NCBI GenBank assembly: GCA_013398175.1
Contig: VZRZ01002012.1
Coordinates: 584,125 to 648,124 of the forward strand
DNA length: 64,000 nt
Direction of reading: 5' to 3'
From: Climacteris rufus
Lineage: Eukaryota > Chordata > Aves > Passeriformes > Climacteridae
The notes beneath the pieces were generated by a model, which was given only the letters and a program-made list of their open reading frames with translations, was not told where the DNA came from and made no database searches. A program made the position numbers and the translations under genes. Shown here one piece after another: positions 48,230-60,945 of this stretch (the first letter of the stretch is position 1; each line of letters begins with the position of its first letter).

Positions 48230-49222
48230 GTATCAGAAGAATTTGTGTTGTGCACTTGTCCACCCATGTCTTGGAACTATGCTATGTTTAATTATTGCAT
48301 ACAAGTGTCTTGAGAAAGTTAAAACAGTTTTCAAAGTAATCATGTTATACGATATGAAAGAAATTATAAATATCCCAACTCAAATATTAATATACTTTTT
48401 AAAAAATAATTCTTGAAGGACCAAAAAATTAGCAGTTTGTCTTTTTTCAACCATGCAGTTTAACACTGTTTCTCTGTAATTCAATTTTATATGCAGGGCT
48501 CTCACATCCTTTATATTCTACAGAGCATCTACACTACCTGTACTTCTCCAAATTTGAGTTATTTCAATCCTATAAAGGAATCCTTTTCACTCAGTTTGAA
48601 CTGTCCATTTAGTGGTTTAAGTTAATAGCATGAATATACATAAATTCACAATGCCTCTAAAAATGAAATCTGGGTATAACTACACTGAAATTTTGCCTGT
48701 GCAAAGCTGTACAGATAGGGGTAGTGATGTGACAGTCTACTACAATAGCACAGTCCCGGTTTTCTCAGTTTCTTTAGTCTCAGGTTACCAAGCTCTTCAG
48801 ATGCAAGAGGAGTTTGCATTCCATCACCAGCAGAGGGTTCTGCAGTGAAGGATGATTAATAATTTTCCTAATTTTTCCTTTCCCAAATTGCTTGCTTTTT
48901 CATGATCTGCAAATATATTGCATAGCTTAGTTTGCCACTGACTCACTTTCTGTGAGTACCAGACACACACAAGGAGGTCAGAAATTCCAATCGTGCTGAT
49001 TACAACACAATTACTGATTCATTTTGCCTTCCTTTAACTATCCAGAGAGCTGTACAGAACCATTTGGTGTGTCTATGTGTTCATAAGATACACATTTATT
49101 TTTGTCATGTGAGGGAGATATGTACTGGGTTTGGTGGTGGGGGACTGGATCACAGTTTTTAAAGGATTCTTTTAATGATTGCATTTCATTTAACAATCCT
49201 TCATAGGGGGAATGGTTAGTTA

Positions 49223-49261
49223 TTTTGTTTGTTTGTTTGTTTGTTTTAATATATATATATA
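49223..49261. repeat. Compound (GTTT)n-(AT)n microsatellite
   Basis: About five GTTT units are followed by about seven AT units. Confidence 0.92.
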
Positions 49262-52200
49262 GAAAAGTAAAACGGTAAGTCTTAGATTTTTGGTAGAACT
49301 TCCCACATACTGCAGTGACCTCTGCATTAAACAGCAGCACCATAATAGGATTGGGAGTCTTTTTTGATGGCAATGCATTAATGGAACAAAGCACCAATTC
49401 ACAGTACAAGTGCATCAGAAAAAAAAGCCAGCTAAAGCAGGGAGAATGCTACTGAAGCAGGAAATACTTTAATACCAGATGCAGCTGAGCTCCCTCAATA
49501 GAGCTCACTTTGACTGCAAGATGAAGGAATGGATAAGAAATGGAATTCAGTCGGGACTGAAGCAGATTGGTAGGAATATTTGTCAGATATTTTGATTTGA
49601 TTTTGTTTTGCACAACCAAGGGATTGCCCTTGGTGAATTAAATAGGTTTTCACATAGATAATGGTATAATGGTGCCCTTCTGATTAAAATAAATTTCAAC
49701 CAGAAAGGTCAAGAAAAATTGTATCATTAAAACAAGTGAATACTTCAGAGTCTATTTTGCAAGATTTTTTTTTAGTAAATACAGAACTGCACTTAGGCAG
49801 TTTTAAGAAAGAGTATTCCCCTTTGACTTTTAAAGGCCCATGTAGTGTAATAAATGGCCAGCCTGAACAGAGCATGGACCCTTTGTCACAGAGAAGATGG
49901 TATGGAACTTCATAATGTTAACTCTACTTGCAAAATAGATCATGGTTTTCAGGATAGAGGTAAAAAAAAATACTGAATCTTAGTCATCTGGGCACAAAGC
50001 CTAGATGCCAAACTTTCAAAAATCTAGAAAGGCACATACAAGAATAGAAGGATAAGATGTTCAGAGGTACTAAAATGTGATTAACTGTTTATGTTCCACT
50101 GGATTTCAGCTGAGATGACTGTTAGAAAGATGCTCTATTTGAATGTCTGAAAAAGACAGTATTTTATAACCCCTCCTCCCCAGTTTCTTGGTAGCTTAAA
50201 AAAAGAATCAGATAATATGCCTCATTTTATGTTTCCTCTCTAGGAACACAGGCAATCTGATTCTTTCATTAGGAAAAGTGATGAAATCTTTCTTAACCTT
50301 CTTACTATTGTTACAGTACCCTGATGGTCTCCATAGGTTTACAGAAATGTCATTCAGGTGACCTACACTGAACCAACATTAACACCTATCTACCAGCTCA
50401 TTCCTTGCAGTACTTACATTGCAAGAAATAGAAAACACTGCTAGGGAAAAATCAAAAAAAGCCTTTTAACTCTGTCCTGGTCTACAGTGCAATAACAGAT
50501 ATTTTAAGTGCTTCATGCTGACCGCTTCTCACCTTGAGGAATATTACAATCAATAGCTCAAATGCCAGATCCCCAAGTTCCATCTCACTTACTCTATCTT
50601 TCCAGTTGAAAAGTAACTTTATTTTGCCCCTTAAAAACACTTACTTATTGACAGAGCAATTCCCTCAAAATGTTATCCAACAGAGGCAAGATCAAAAGGT
50701 TAAACAATTTCTAAGGGCATATACAGCCAGACAGAATCACAAAGGGCATACATATGTGGAACAGTATTGCCCAAAGCAAGGTTGTTTTGAGTTCTGCAAC
50801 GGCCCATGCATGACATTTGCTCTCATATACAAATATTTCCTTGTCAAACGCACAAACCCACCACAATCTGAATCTATTTCATAGAATATTCTCCCCTATT
50901 GTTTATTTTGCCAGTTTATACAGTCTAATATGTCCATATTGGTGCCGAGAACAATACATAAAATGTAGTCCCTGATACAGAAAGCTTTGTGCCATTATTG
51001 ACCTGTTTTTAGAGACTGCAAGAGTAGCAATGATGGGGAATGAATCTGCCATAGGAAGATAACTGTAAAATAGCCCCTGAAAAAAGGGCTTTGAGAGACA
51101 GGGTTGAAGAAAAATAAGTATGGGACATTATAGAGGTATTCAAGCAATCAAAGAAAACACAGTTAAGCTCGGGAGGTAAGAGCCTTGCTTATACTATCAT
51201 TTATGATAGAAAATAACCTCAGTTTAGGATAAGCTAATGTTTTCAGAACTGCTTAAGTGCAAAACTTCTAAAACTTGTGAGAAACTTGCTACTGGTTTTG
51301 TCTAGATTGCTACAGACTGCAGCACTACCTAGGTATTTTTTGAGCTAGTTTGAAGTAAACAGTTTGTCACGGTATCACAAGGTGCAGCAAGGTAATTGTG
51401 TTGATAAGATTTATTTGTTAGTACTTCAGCAGGAGACCATAATTTTGCAGTTGGAGAAATTATTATATTGATGTTCAACCAGTTGTAGTGGAAAATGCTA
51501 AGACCTTGAAAATTCCCATTGATAAGTGGCAATTCCCTGCTTAGGAAAACACAGCAGGACATAGAAAATATTTTGTTTTAACTCATGGAAAAAAAGCATA
51601 ATTTTAGGAGATTCAGATGTGAGCAGCAGCATAGTGAATGAGAGCTTTTTTTCCCAAGTTGTGCATTTTTTGGGAAGTACCACATATGTCTCATATCCTC
51701 CTGCAAAAATCCTTCCCTGTATACCTATACACTCTATCCATCAACAACTTAAAAAGATGACCAAATCTTAATTTCTTCAGAAACTAAACCACTGAAACAT
51801 ATGGTCTGGAGAAGGCATGTGGCAAGGAAACTTCGTATGCATATTTCATTCACATGCCAAAACCTGTATTTCCAAGAAGGCCTTGCAGAGTAGTGAGGTG
51901 CCTGGGGTCAGAACAGTTTACTCGGTTGTACACATCTCCAGTGCTTCCTTGCAAACTCAGACTAATGAAAAGCAGACCTCTCTCCCTCCTCCCCTCCTGC
52001 CCCAGCAAAGAAACGCATTACAGGAATGGTAAGATAAAGTTTACTTTGAAGTTTTTTGATCCTCACTATTTAATAGAAGACTCAAACATGGTGTTCCAAC
52101 AATAGCAATGTGGTAATGAGCTTTTCCACCTACAGCTTTCCCTCAGCTGCTCACAAGCCCCTTCCTTTTAGATTTGAAAACTCAACTGCACCTGTAGCCA

Positions 52201-53526
52201 CTCCCTAATCCTACCCCACCAAACGCAGTTTAGCTTGAACTCCTTATTATTTCTTCATTGTTGACTTTCTTCTTGTTCTGTTCCTATTAAGGATGCCCTT
52301 TTTTGAGAGAACAAGAATGGGGAGAAGCCAAGCTTCATAAGTGTTATTTGACTTGATTTTACTAAACATTGTCCAAACTACACACTCCTCTGAATGACAA
52401 AGAAAAGCTGTTATATCAGAAAAGATATTAGCTGCTTGCAAGATAAAACAAGAAGCAATTATGGATAACATGTTCTCTCATCTAAGGTCTTCCTTTAGAC
52501 ACAGAATCTCTGAAATAAAAATAGCTGAATTCATTGGCCCTTACAGTAATTTTAAAATCTCTTTTGAAATACTCTATTTTTTTATTGTATTGAATAGGTG
52601 TACCATTTTACTTAGAGTCTACTAAAATAAAAATGAGAAATTTATCACTTATAAAGGGGATAATTCACAGTCTCTTAACAATTTTTTAACACTTTTAATT
52701 CTCTTGCACTTTGGATTGACACCTAGGTGCTTAATTCAATTCAAATTATCTTTCCATGACAAAGTAAATAAAAGCTCTTTTATGTAATCAAGTTGTTAAA
52801 GAAAATCACATATATATTAATGCTTCAAAAATTATTTTTAATATAATTATATTAAAGATGTAATGATGAATCCTAACCTTTCAAATTCATATTTGCATGT
52901 ACTTCTCATGTTGAAATAATTTATCTGAAATATAATGAAAGGGTAAAGACATAAACATATCATGATTTTGTAAATAGAGCTTCTGGAGATATTTAATGAT
53001 AGTCATATTCCCTGCACATTATACAATCAGTAAAGTTGTTTTTTTTCTGACTATATTGAGATGTTTATTTCCTCCTGAATTATATCTCCAGTCAGGAGAT
53101 GGATGTTAATTTCTAGTAAATTGTCTTCTAGATAAACACAGTTGGTTTAACATTTTATAAACAATACTGTTGTTTTTGCAGGTTATGGTCCACATCTGAA
53201 GGTGTATAAAAAGCAAAGGAATTTCATATGGATCCCCCAAAAGCTGCCAGAAACTCAGTTTTTCCTGTGTAATAGTTGAATAAAATAAAAAGCAACCATA
53301 CAACCACCAGTGAAAATGCAGCTGTTCTTTAACTCCTTTTTAAACAAACCAATAAAACCAAATGCTTATTCACACTCGGTGTTGGTATTTCAGGGAAATA
53401 TTAATAATGTAAATGGAAGAAGGTCTTATCTCTATACCCTCTGAGCCTGAAGTTAAAAGTATTCTGACAAGACTGCAACTTGTTTAGCCTAAGAAAACAA
53501 GCCAAGGTTCCCACATTTCATGGATG

Positions 53527-53590
53527 CTGAGAATATAGGGCTAGAAAGACCTCTGCAACAGATTACCACATTTGACACATTTAATCAGTT
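53527..53590 (-). mobile_element. Possible degraded CR1 3' tail (minus)
   Basis: CTGAGAATATAGGGCTAGAA followed by AGACCTCTGCAACAGATTAC resembles the complement of an old CR1 tail (AATCATAGGGTTGGAAGAGACCTCT-like). It is short and diverged, and no coding part is recognisable to the right. Confidence 0.3.
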
Positions 53591-53618
53591 TTGACACACG
53601 GCCTCCTCCTTTTGCCAG

Positions 53619-53692
53619 TTTTAAAAAGATTGTCCTTGAAGAGGCAAACAAGCTCTGGGCTTTTGGAGGAACAAAGATTACTGTAAATCCAG
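53619..53692 (+). other. Exon-like 74-bp block with splice signals
   Basis: A strong acceptor-like sequence (CCTCCTCCTTTTGCCAG ending at 53618) and a consensus donor (CCAG/GTGAGG at 53689-53698) bracket 74 bases that are open as 1 + 24 codons + 1. The peptide is FKKIVLEEANKLWAFGGTKI followed by TVNP. The composition is protein-like and GC is higher than in the flanks. I cannot assign it to a family. WAFGGTKITVNP superficially recalls an immune-receptor J segment (FGxGTxLTVxP), but it is one residue short and I see no recombination signal upstream. It could be a single exon of a gene whose other exons lie outside the window, a decayed exon, or chance. Confidence 0.22.
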
Positions 53693-55573
53693 GTGAGGGA
53701 CAATATCTTCCCATAGGCCGTCTTATTTTTTTTTGTGGAGAAAACAGAGAAAAATTGCCTGTCACGAAGATTGTGCTCTGATCTGTCCTATTTTAAAGCT
53801 TTATAAATACAGCAATTCAAAGGACTGTTGCTTATAGCAACAAATATAAGATAGTACAGATGGAGAGGGGAAAAAAACATTACTGCAAACCAGTCATTGT
53901 GCTCACCCAATTTACACCTCTGAGAGTATGTTGGGGTTTGATAAAGGAAGAAAATGCCAACATCACTGCTGCAAAAATGAAGGGTATGCTTGTCAGTGTT
54001 CACATACCCTAAGTCACCCTTAGGAGGCCTTCTATAATTTAAACACAGGCACTTATCTCTCAAAAGTGTGTCTCAAGCCTATGGACTGATAAGGCATAAT
54101 TTTTTATATGGACAGCAAATAAATTCACTATCAGCTAATTACTTCACTATATTTCATTTTCGTTAGAGATAAATATTTCCAAGCGTTAAGTAGTAAATAT
54201 TTCCGAGGAAAATAAAAATGTTCCAACTAAAGATCAGCCCTTCAATAAAACAACAGCAAGCTGAACAGCTATGATTGTGCCAGCATATATTTGGCTGACA
54301 GAAAATAATACAATATATAATAATGTATAATCATTAGCTAAGAAAACATAAGTTTTCAGTAATGGTGCAAACATGTTTCCCTTTGATCTACTGTGGTAGA
54401 TAAGATTTTACTAACTACAAAAATGACCTGACCAAAGTGTAATCATAATTTGTTTAACATCAACAGCAACATCAAAGGATCACAGTGCCCCAATTCTCCA
54501 CCTACTTGGTAGCTTAAGGATGTCACCAGTGATCTGCAGATACATCTTTCCTCCATGCAGTAAAACAGGTATTGTAGTCCTCAATGTTTATTCCTCTTCA
54601 GCTAAGTCCAATATAGAAATTGATTCCGTCTCCCATCTAAACCATTGGTTATGCAAACTGGTTGCACACTTTAATGAGCTGTTAGGCTGTTTCTCTATTC
54701 CCTATGACCATCAGCCTTGCACGTGCCAACCAATTACATGACAACTGAGTTTGCTTAAACTGGATCCCTAAGAACTCAGTCAACACAGGAGAGGGAGCAC
54801 ATGAAGGAATATAATGTAGTCCTCTCTCTTAGCAGCACTGGCTTAGGCACACCAGTCAAAATCAGTTTTGCACACAAACTCACATAGAAACAAACCTGTT
54901 TTGTAAAGAGTTTCATTTTTTTATATACTTACAGAGTAGAGGCCATTGTTGACAAGTTTGAACAGGGGAATGGCTGTGTCATAATGGAAAGCCAGTGACA
55001 ACACGTATCTTGTGAAGTTGCATAGACTATTTTGCTAAAGTTTGTGAAAGGCAAATCTTTGCACATTTTCAGGAAGGCAGATGACTCTTCTGGAAGCATT
55101 AGAAACATGAAAAATGACTGCTCTTACTTTGAAATACTCCGAGAAATAGAGGAACAAGGAAGTACAAGGGGCATGGCCTTGGTACCGTGCCTGGTATTTG
55201 GTGCATGTGACATCAACTTTTATAGGTTCCATGAGAAAATTACAGGCCTGTAAGAACAGAAGTGTTGGATGTAAAAATAAAATATAAAGTACTGGGAAAT
55301 AGCCAAGACAGAGTTTGCAAAAAGAAGTCATGCTCCACCCTGCAGCGTGTGTTCCTTCAAGAGGTTTATGACCATGTGGATAAAAACAATCCATTCATCT
55401 AATCTGCTGAATTTCTACTCATATTTCCAAAATTACTCTGAAAACATTCCTCATAAAAGAAAAAATAGGGCCATTGAATTTTGGTGCATAAGCTGGGAAG
55501 TTAGTCTTCTCAGCCTCTCTTTGAGTCAGTCCACAGAGAAAGGCGGGCATGTGGTTCAGGTCAAGAGCACAGC

Positions 55574-55643
55574 TTTGGTATCTGGTATCTATTTTGGTAT
55601 TTGGTATCTGGTATCTATCAATACCATATCTTTGGTATTTGGT
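55574..55643. repeat. GGTATCT/GGTATTT local tandem repeats
   Basis: Repeated TTTGGTATCTGGTATCTATT units with TTTGGTATTTGGT variants span about 70 bases, with one inverted-looking piece (ATACCATATC). This is a degenerate minisatellite-like tract. Confidence 0.8.
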
Positions 55644-57500
55644 CAAGCCCTTCAGTATCCAGGCTCTGAAATGCAGGATGGTTTGAAGAAGCTCCTCTTT
55701 CCAATCCAGGGCATCCCCTCACCTTCAGTGCTACTGTTCTGAAGGACTGATAGGAGCACTGTTCAGTGACACCTTAGCAGCACATGACCATGTCACCATA
55801 ACCATCAGATTTGTAAGGCATGATGCTGTAGCTGAATCCTGCTTTACAAGCTGGGAAAGTCTACTAGACACTGGTGCACCTATATCTTTTCCTCATAGTT
55901 TTTGCTTGGCATAGACCTCTCAAAGAAGAAATTAAATTAAAACCCCCCAGGTTTTCATTTGGAACAGTGACATGCTTTCTCTAGGAAGAAGAAACATAGG
56001 TTCAATCTGCTTATTCTAAGTCCTTTTCACTGCTGTATAAAACAGCATTTTGTTGACTGATTGAACTTGTGGTTGGAAAAGAGAATTCCATGTGAATTTT
56101 CTGTAGAGGATCTTCACCATTTGTTTGCCTCAGCAAGATTCTATCTTATTGTGCAGCTCAGCAGCTTCAAAATAATTGTTTTCTATCCATTAATTTGAAA
56201 TTTTGGATGGCAGTCTTATTATCCAAATCCTTATTATGACAGGATGTGGATTTTTCAGTATGAATAGAGTATTTTGTTAATGTTTATATCCAATAATTCA
56301 GGAGCCAGATGCTCCATAAATAATATGAATTCATCTTCACCATCTGAAAGACCAAGTAATCTAATATTAATCTTGTGGTTTCATCTCAGAGAATTTTATT
56401 CACCTATGAATGGTTACTAACAGTCTGAGATAAAAAATTTCTAATCCATCTCTTCTTACAGTGTTTCCAGCTTTAAAGGTTTTGGTGTACACCACATCTG
56501 TCCCAGTTTCCACGTTTGGTAAATGCAGTCTTGAAAAATCCATTTACCGCACAAAGCTGTTACAGTACATGTAAATTAAAATACTCAGTTAAACTATTTC
56601 ATCAGTAAATTACTGAAACTGCTCTTTTTAGAGATTGAATCACCAGTGAAATGGCTAAATGACCATAGAAAAGATAGTGGTTAATATTTGTTTTCCCCTG
56701 TGAGATGATATCATTCAGTATGCTCAGGATAGAGTTTGTTTCTCTCATTACCTTTCATGTTACAGGCTAGAGGCTAGGTAAAATATCTGAATAAATGACC
56801 AAAATTCCCATAATTCTCAAAAGTGACAAATGTCACAGTGAAATTACATCATAAAAGAGGCTCAAGAAGAACGTTACCCTTGCTGTGAGATAAAATTTGC
56901 CTGTCAAAGAAGACAAAAGAATATTAATAGCATTTTGGTCCGTGCTTAATGAAATACTTCCTAGACTACTTCTCAGCTCCTTTATTAGGAACAATAACCT
57001 TTTTTCCTGAGATCAATGACACACTTTTAATATTGAACACCTTATCAAGTGAAGTTTGTTCTATTTTTGTTACTCTAGACAATAAAACCTAAAACAGTAG
57101 TGATTGAAATATAAGCAATTTCCAGGCATAAAATATGACTGCAACTATCATTCAAACAAATGACCTCCAAGTGTGCCAAGAATCACAAGAAGAGTTCTTG
57201 GTTTGAAGAACATACCACCATAAATTCATGGTGATACAGTTAGATCTTAAACACAAAATGCTTAAGAAGTGAAAGAAAGGACATTAACAACAATCAGGTC
57301 ACAAAGTTTCCTCAGAGAGCCCTAGGTTAGTATTGATTTTATTTTTGCTTACCTATCTCTTCTTTCACTTTTTACAGTCAGAAAATAGGAAATGAGGGAT
57401 AATTTACTATGATTATTTTGCAAAATATTAGGGAATGATCATAGGGAAGAGTCTACAGACTCTGTGACTAAGTTTCAGCTCTAAGCATAGGAAAAACCAT

Positions 57501-57634
57501 ATATTAAGGACAAAAAAATCCCACTAAACGTGGGACTGAAACTGGAAATAAGAGGAACAAAGGCAAAAAATATGTTAAGGACAAAAAGCACTAAACACAG
57601 CAGGCTGGAAATAAGAGTGCAAAAGAGGGAAAAT
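57501..57634. repeat. Imperfect tandem duplication, about 65-70 bp unit
   Basis: 57501-57570 and 57571-57634 share, in order, TTAAGGACAAAAA, CACTAAAC, CTGGAAATAAGAG and an A/G-rich end. The second copy is slightly shorter. This is an old local duplication. Confidence 0.8.
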
Positions 57635-59629
57635 ACAAAGACTTACTAAAGATGTAAAAAGGACTTACATCAACATTCTCACCTTTAGAATAGCTTTGTT
57701 TTCCACTGGGTTTTTTAGTGGGTCTTGAAATATTTATGATCACATTTGCACAGAGTGCCACTCCATCCCCAGCTGACAACCACTGAGTGTCATAGCAGCA
57801 ACACACTGCTGCACAGCAAAGGAGTTCACTGACCTGTCACCACAAAACCTGCCCCAGAACTCACTGCTACATTGCTGTCTACAATACATCAGTTGCACAA
57901 CAGATATTTCCAACAGCTCCAGAGAATTTACAGAAGTGTGAGAAAGCAATACAGGAGTATTTTTTTCCATGTACTATTAATAGTCGTAACATGAGACTGT
58001 TTAGTAAAGCCATTTGGCAGCTGTACTACCTTACTGAAACCTATAATATTAGGTACTTCATATTTAATTGCTTGCTCTTACCTAGCTTCCTTCTCAATTT
58101 CTTTCTTCTCCTAACCAAATTAATCTTTAAAAATGAGTGACTCAGCTGCTTCACTGGAAAGAAATGTGTCCCTGCCATACATGTCTTCTTGTAAAAATAA
58201 AGTACGATGAAAAATGTTTCTATTTAATACAAAGCTTCTTCAACCAGAAGGTTTTTATTGGACTCTCTTCCTCTTAACAAGAAGCAATGTTTCTTATGAT
58301 CTCCCTTCTTTCTATCCCCAAAATTCCTGTCTTTCAGATTACATTGAGAATATCCCTGCGGTTGCTAAGAAGGTTGACCACATGCCAGGACCTCATTCTC
58401 TGCACGCAGGAATACAGATTAGTTCAGTCTTACTATGCAGGCAAGCACTGGTCAAGACTTTCACTTAATCTTGTGTGACGTGAATGAAGAAACACTAAAT
58501 TAGCTGTGTGGAATGATTGAATCACTACAGTCGAATGATCAAATGCCAACACAGAGCTGCCACAGAAACTCGGGCCAGTAATGAAACTTTTCTGCTTTAC
58601 TGAATCAGTTTGGGCTTCAGGTCATTCTTTTTAGCACTGTTCAGAAGCAGGAACTGAGCCCACCTAGAGAAAGAAGAACTTCCCTTTGCTGTCTTTTAAA
58701 TCAAATTAAATGCTTTTACAACAGATACTAAGAGTTCACCTTTTCAACATGACCCAAACTGCATCAGAAAATGAGATAATTTGCATTTAATCTACTGGGG
58801 TAGCTGCTTGCAAAGCTGCTTTTTAATTTCATGTTGCCACAGAACAAACAGAACAAGCTGCTGCTTAGTGTTAGCACAGAGTGTAAGTACTTGAAAGTGC
58901 TTCTAGAGAAAGAAATTAGGATGCTAAAATAAGCACCATTTAATTCCAAATGCTAAAGTTTTGCATCAGGATGTCATACTATAGAAATGAACAACCAAAA
59001 CTTCCAAAATAAAGAAAGCATGCCTGCTAAAATGTTGACAATCTAGCCTAGAATGTCTTCATAAAGCATTTGCTAGTGAAACAACCCACAAGCTTAAATT
59101 CCTTTTTAAAATCATGGCCAACTTTATATTTACAATCACCATGGAGATGTAGCCTAAAGGATCTAATTCCATTTCACTTAGAAGTATCTGGGAGACAAAT
59201 TGCCTCTTTTACCTTCTCCAAATTATCATAAATGTATTTGCAAGTTCTTCAATGCATTATTTCAAGTTGATATGCTCGCTCAGTAAATACACTTCTCACT
59301 TATGGAATTTCTTCTGAACATTAAATAAGAAAGCATTTCTCATTTAGAAACATCAGCTATCAGGACAAATTATGATGAGCTAAATGCTCATGATGTGGAA
59401 AGAAGATCTGTATGCCATCCTTACAGATATATATGTGACTTTTTATAGAATATGCAGTAACTGGGAAAACTTCACGCTTTACTGTATCAGAATTTTAAAT
59501 TATTCAGTAAACCTCTTTCGCCATTAGAAAGACTAACATTTTAGTGACACCAAACTAATCTTAAATATGTATTTAAACTCAGTTCAGTTTGAAGCAGGGA
59601 AGATGATCTTGTATACTAAAACATGGAAG

Positions 59630-60080
59630 CCTGAGTGGAACTCTGAAAGTCTTTAAATGCAACCGTTTTATTAAGTGTGCCATGGCACATGAATCTGAAG
59701 AGGACTAGACTGGTTCAAGGAGAGCAGGCAGAAGGCAAGTTTATATAATCAAATTGCAGCTTCTGTTGCAAATGGGCATGACAGTTCCTATCTACTTTGC
59801 TACTGATTGAGAACTCCTTAGTGTAGCAATACTCATGAACTCTGCCAAATTTAATTTCTATTTCCATTTGACACCAGACAGAAAAGCACCCCGTCAGTCA
59901 GCTTTTAATAGCCATTACCTTTCACATTGCAAAAAGCCATTCCAGATTTTAATTTCTTTTCCAAGGCTATTTCAGGAAACTCTCAAGATGGAATAACAAG
60001 CAGAATAAACAGCCCTGAACTGCACATGGAGGTTTAGTATGATAATAATAGCCAACTGGTGCCAACCAAGGCATCAGTCA
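59630..60080. other. Candidate conserved non-coding element
   Basis: This is a repeat-free stretch with CCATTTGACACCAGACAG, GTCAGCTTTTAATAGCCATT, TTTCACATTGCAAAAAGCC and AGATTTTAATTTC, of even composition and without open frames. It looks like vertebrate conserved non-coding DNA. Inference only. Confidence 0.25.
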
Positions 60081-60892
60081 TAGCCACATGCTTTTTGGGG
60101 ACTACTTAGAGGGGAAGTTAAGAAGCAAAGTTCTAGCATGACCAAACCCAAAATTTTCCTCAGTTTGGGGTTCTGGTTACATTTAGTATCACCAGGAGTG
60201 GTGGCTCCCATCTGGCCTGGTCACTCCGTAAGAGGGTTTCTTCCTATGGAAAAGCAGAATGTGGCAAAGAGGGCAGGAGAAAAGATGCATTCTTGGTCTC
60301 ACTCAGCAGGATGCTGGGACCCAGTTGGAATACTACCCCATACTGGGAAAGGAAGGAGTATTTCTATTAAGAGTTATAGGTTCTCACCTTCAAGGCATTT
60401 AGCCACCTAAAGTGTGCAATGTTTCAGTACCTGATCCTCCGTATGAATGGCTTGTGCTCATCTTTTCCCTGGGCAATATACCATTACTGAACAAAAGACT
60501 TGGCACAGTAGACAGGAAATATAGCCACAGCTTGCCAAAAATAAGGTTCTCAAAAATCATTACAACTTCCTTATTGAAGCTTAATGCTTGCTATATTCAC
60601 TGTAAGTCTTTGATATTTTTATTACTTACAGCAGTAAACAGCATACACCTGGACAGCTTTGTAATAGAAATACCACTCTGACAAGCAGCTTCTGTTCTGA
60701 TGATATCACTGTTGTAGTGATAGAAAAACTCAGTGAAATATATGATCAAAATACCTGCATCCTGTACTTTGATTAAGACGTGAAAACATTCAGCAGAGAA
60801 CCTTCAAGGCATCTGTGAGACAATTCTATAACTCTACTGTGATTTGAAACAATGGAGGTTTTGACCTAAAATATTTGAGAGCTGTATGTGGG

Positions 60893-60945
60893 AAAGGGTG
60901 GGGTTTTTGTTTCTGTGTGACAAAGGGTGGGGGTTTTTCTGTGTA
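60893..60945. repeat. G-rich 29-bp imperfect tandem pair
   Basis: AAAGGGTGGGGTTTTTGTTT plus CTGTGTGAC (60893-60921) is followed by AAAGGGTGGGGGTTTTTCTG plus TGTA. Four G tracts (60896-60898, 60900-60903, 60925-60927, 60929-60933) could in principle form a long-loop quadruplex. Confidence 0.8.

Larger units (their letters stand above)
38301..53526. other. Long repeat-poor non-coding interval
   Basis: I see no gene and no recognisable LINE in about 15 kb. Open frames are short and without domains. Minor simple repeats lie at 42711-42742, 46599-46643 and 49223-49261. Stretches at 39590-40330 and 43720-43990 look like conserved non-coding DNA. 40840-41320 is somewhat richer in G+C and has overlapping open frames on both strands (40996-41319 plus, 41010-41396 minus), but neither shows a known motif. 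Confidence 0.5.

Noticed and set aside
53619..53692. Antigen-receptor J segment
   Set aside because: The peptide is J-like, but the FGxGT motif is one residue short. No heptamer/nonamer recombination signal is visible upstream, and no V or C region is seen in the window.
55347..55742. 131-codon open frame (plus)
   Set aside because: It reads through a GGTATCT tandem repeat and has no domain.
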